From positions 1 to 64,000 of the forward strand of contig CAJNOQ010000088.1 in assembly GCA_905250885.1 (NCBI GenBank): 64,000 nucleotides of DNA, read 5' to 3'. The position numbers were made by a program, and so were the translations under genes. The notes beneath the pieces were generated by a model that saw only the letters and a list, made by a program, of their open reading frames with translations, had not been told where the DNA came from and made no database searches. This DNA is from Didymodactylos carnosus (lineage: Eukaryota > Rotifera > Eurotatoria > Philodinida > Philodinidae). Position 1 is the first letter of the stretch, and every line of letters starts with the position of its first letter. Positions 62,107 through 64,000 of this stretch are shown piece after piece.

Positions 62107-64000
62107 ATGTATAGCCACAATAGTAGTCTAGCTGAATATTATCATGACGAGAAAATTCCATATGGAACAGAAATTGCCAACAGACTTTTTGTGAAAAATT
62201 TCCCGATAGATGTAAGTAAAAGGGACTCAGTAATTCACAGCAAAAGTGTCGGTATATTTATTGGATATCCTTGAATAAAACTAGTGTGTATCGAACTATG
62301 TTTGAAGAACGATTGCTTTATCGCTATTTCTTTCTTTCAATAGACGGAATCACAACAATTGGAACAATTCTTCGCACGTCATGGTGCTGTTGTTGATGTA
62401 AAAATTATTGCTAAAGTTTTGACTGTCTTTATGGTCTATTTTATTTAGCAAAATGTTTAGTAGGTAGCGAATTAGAAGAGGAAAAAATTTCTGGCAGTCA
62501 GTCCATGAAAAAGGTCAGATCGCTTTTGGAGGACCAAAATGTTTAGAAAAGAGAAATTTATCGGTTTGCCTTCTAGAAGTATAGAATCTGCCAAAAAGTT
62601 GTTTTGAAGAAAACGTCGAATAATCACGCTTTTTCTGTTACCTTTCCTGATGGTGCTATGCCAGCTTGAATCACCATTGATAATTTGAGTTACTTTTCCT
62701 GACTTTATTTTTCGCTTCATTCAGGGAACAACTTTCAGCTTTTATTTCTTTGCAGAGGCAGTGTGAATTTAAATTTCAAGACTTATCCGATATAATCGTT
62801 TTCCGAGCATCACGCGTATCTATGGGCCTCTACCTCTGCTGCAATCATCCTTTCACCTCGAGCTCCACATACAATTACCTTAGATTGATAATCTCTACAT
62901 TCACATATGGTCTAGAAGACCTCTATTTGACAACAAACTCGATATCAAAATCAAATTCTTACTTTAGACGATTTGCATTTGTCACGTACAAAACCGCTGA
63001 AATACGTCAGCATGTTTTACAAGTTCACGGTATTAATCCATTTATTTTTCGAGAAAGAAAACTGATAGTTAGTCCTGCTGTGAAGAAAAATGGACATCGA
63101 ACATCAACATCAAGTATGGAACAACATAATAAATATCTTTGGATAATATATTTTTTACCTTTTTTTAGAACCTGTAGCGCACTTGGCAACAATAACGCCT
63201 CCCACTACACCATTGCGTAATGATCGAGAATCAACGCCAATTCCTTCGACAACATTACCTTCTTTGCAACAAAGTGTACAGACAAACTACTATTCTCCTT
63301 CACCAATGTCTGGTTATTCATGCTATTTTCCTCCGTCTGAACCTAATTTCATGGTATTATTCCCGCTTTTCTGCTTGAACGATGAATTATCGTTTTGGTG
63401 TTCTAGTTTGCAAGATTAGGCCCGCATGTTGCACAAAATGGTCAGTACTGCATTTCAAATTATCCTATGCAGTATCAATTTGGCAATGATTATGTTTGTA
63501 TATTATTCTGTTATTTATTTAAACAGTTTTTCATCTTTTTGTTTTTCTAGACACCACCAATGGCTGCCTATCAGCAACAATCTTCATGGTATTATAATGC
63601 GCCACACGTAGCACAATATCAGCAACCGTCTACATCACCTTTCTATTTGAATAATGGTATTGCTAGCGCGCCTAATTTAAGAAATGTAAGTTGACTAGTG
63701 CTACACACGTGAACGACTTTCAATTCGAAAGTATAGATAATGTGTAGAGATGCACGAGATTAGTCTCTTTACCATAGCAAATTCGTATCGAATCATAGCA
63801 AAGTTTTGAGCGGTCACTCACCGTCAGAAGAGAATTGCTTTATTTTTTGTTGTTTCCTGGAAAGAAGAGATAAACAAAAAAACATTATTTTTTTCCATTT
63901 TTGCTACTTTTTTTTTCATGATACAATTAATTTGGCACATCACTCACATCTGATTGTTTTTAGGGTCCTTTCGTCTATGGAATGACATATGCGCCTCCAG
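62107..64000 (+). CDS. BOLL: DAZ/Boule-like RRM protein (partial, runs off window)
   Basis: Boule/DAZL proteins bind 3' UTRs and promote translation of germline mRNAs. Supported exons: 62107-62211, 62344 to 62397 or 62415, 62968-63113, 63169-63353, 63407-63493, 63551-63685 and 63964 to the window end. The RRM shows RNP2-like NRLFVKNFPID, then LEQFFARHGAVVDVKII, RNP1-like RRFAFVTY and a final KLIVSPAVKK, which matches the KLNIGPAIRK of Boule/DAZL. After the RRM comes a Pro/Tyr/Gln-rich tail (YYSPSPMSGYSCYFPP, MAAYQQQSSWYYN) as in Boule. The piece linking the two RRM halves is not resolved: the exon at 62968 needs incoming phase 2, while the exon before it ends in phase 0. A candidate microexon at 62449-62463 (KMFSR) has the right end but the wrong start phase. 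The ATG at 62107 is the first methionine in frame. Confidence 0.65.

Noticed and set aside
62750-62967. Upstream part of the ORF that leads into RNP1 of the Boule-like gene, as coding
   Set aside because: The sequence before the acceptor at 62967 has no RRM character and includes an intron-like tract; the exon starts at 62968.

Overview
This is AT-rich eukaryotic DNA with GT-AG introns. Most introns are about 50-130 bp and a few exceed 1 kb. The genes are animal genes: single-minded, Rubicon, RSU1, UBAP2L/lingerer, a DAZ/Boule-type RRM protein, KLHDC9 and fucose mutarotase. Proteins are rich in Ser, Asn, Thr and Gln, and the non-coding DNA is full of small inverted-repeat DNA transposons. I infer a small-genome invertebrate, most likely a rotifer. 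That assignment is inference only; no marker in the window proves it.

Layout. 1-3.2 kb: nested hAT transposon remnants and a broken LINE fragment. 3.6-4.2 kb (+): fucose mutarotase. 4.5-14.9 kb (+): Rubicon, 21 exons with an N-terminal RUN domain and a C-terminal Rubicon-homology domain. Its 5.4-kb third intron holds an antisense ORF that looks like a secreted, amidated neuropeptide precursor. 15.7-16.8 kb (-): KLHDC9, convergent with Rubicon. 17.2-18.7 kb: copy A of a large foldback repeat, followed by an orphan exon-like ORF and two MITEs. 20.5-27.7 kb (-): single-minded, 9 coding exons with a 4.6-kb intron carrying two palindromic elements. 27.7-48.5 kb: no gene that I can support. It holds copy B of the large repeat (31.9-34.7 kb), a mariner with very long terminal repeats (39.9-40.9 kb), several MITEs and a weak retroelement fossil. 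48.5-49.9 kb (+): four-pass membrane protein resembling TMEM221. 51.2-53.5 kb (-): RSU1. 53.6-54.2 kb: a 601-bp near-complete palindrome. 55.8-61.2 kb (-): UBAP2L/lingerer, 13 exons. 62.1 kb to the end (+): a DAZ/Boule-like RRM gene, divergent from UBAP2L and running off the window.

The genes do not form one pathway. Rubicon acts in autophagy and endosome control, RSU1 in integrin adhesion, UBAP2L in RNA granules, Boule in germline translation and single-minded in midline/neural transcription. The exon models for seven genes were joined by hand and every junction keeps frame, except one unresolved exon in the RRM of the Boule-like gene.

The most novel items are the antisense neuropeptide-like precursor inside the Rubicon intron, and the two-copy foldback repeat whose inner segment lies in opposite orientations in the two copies.
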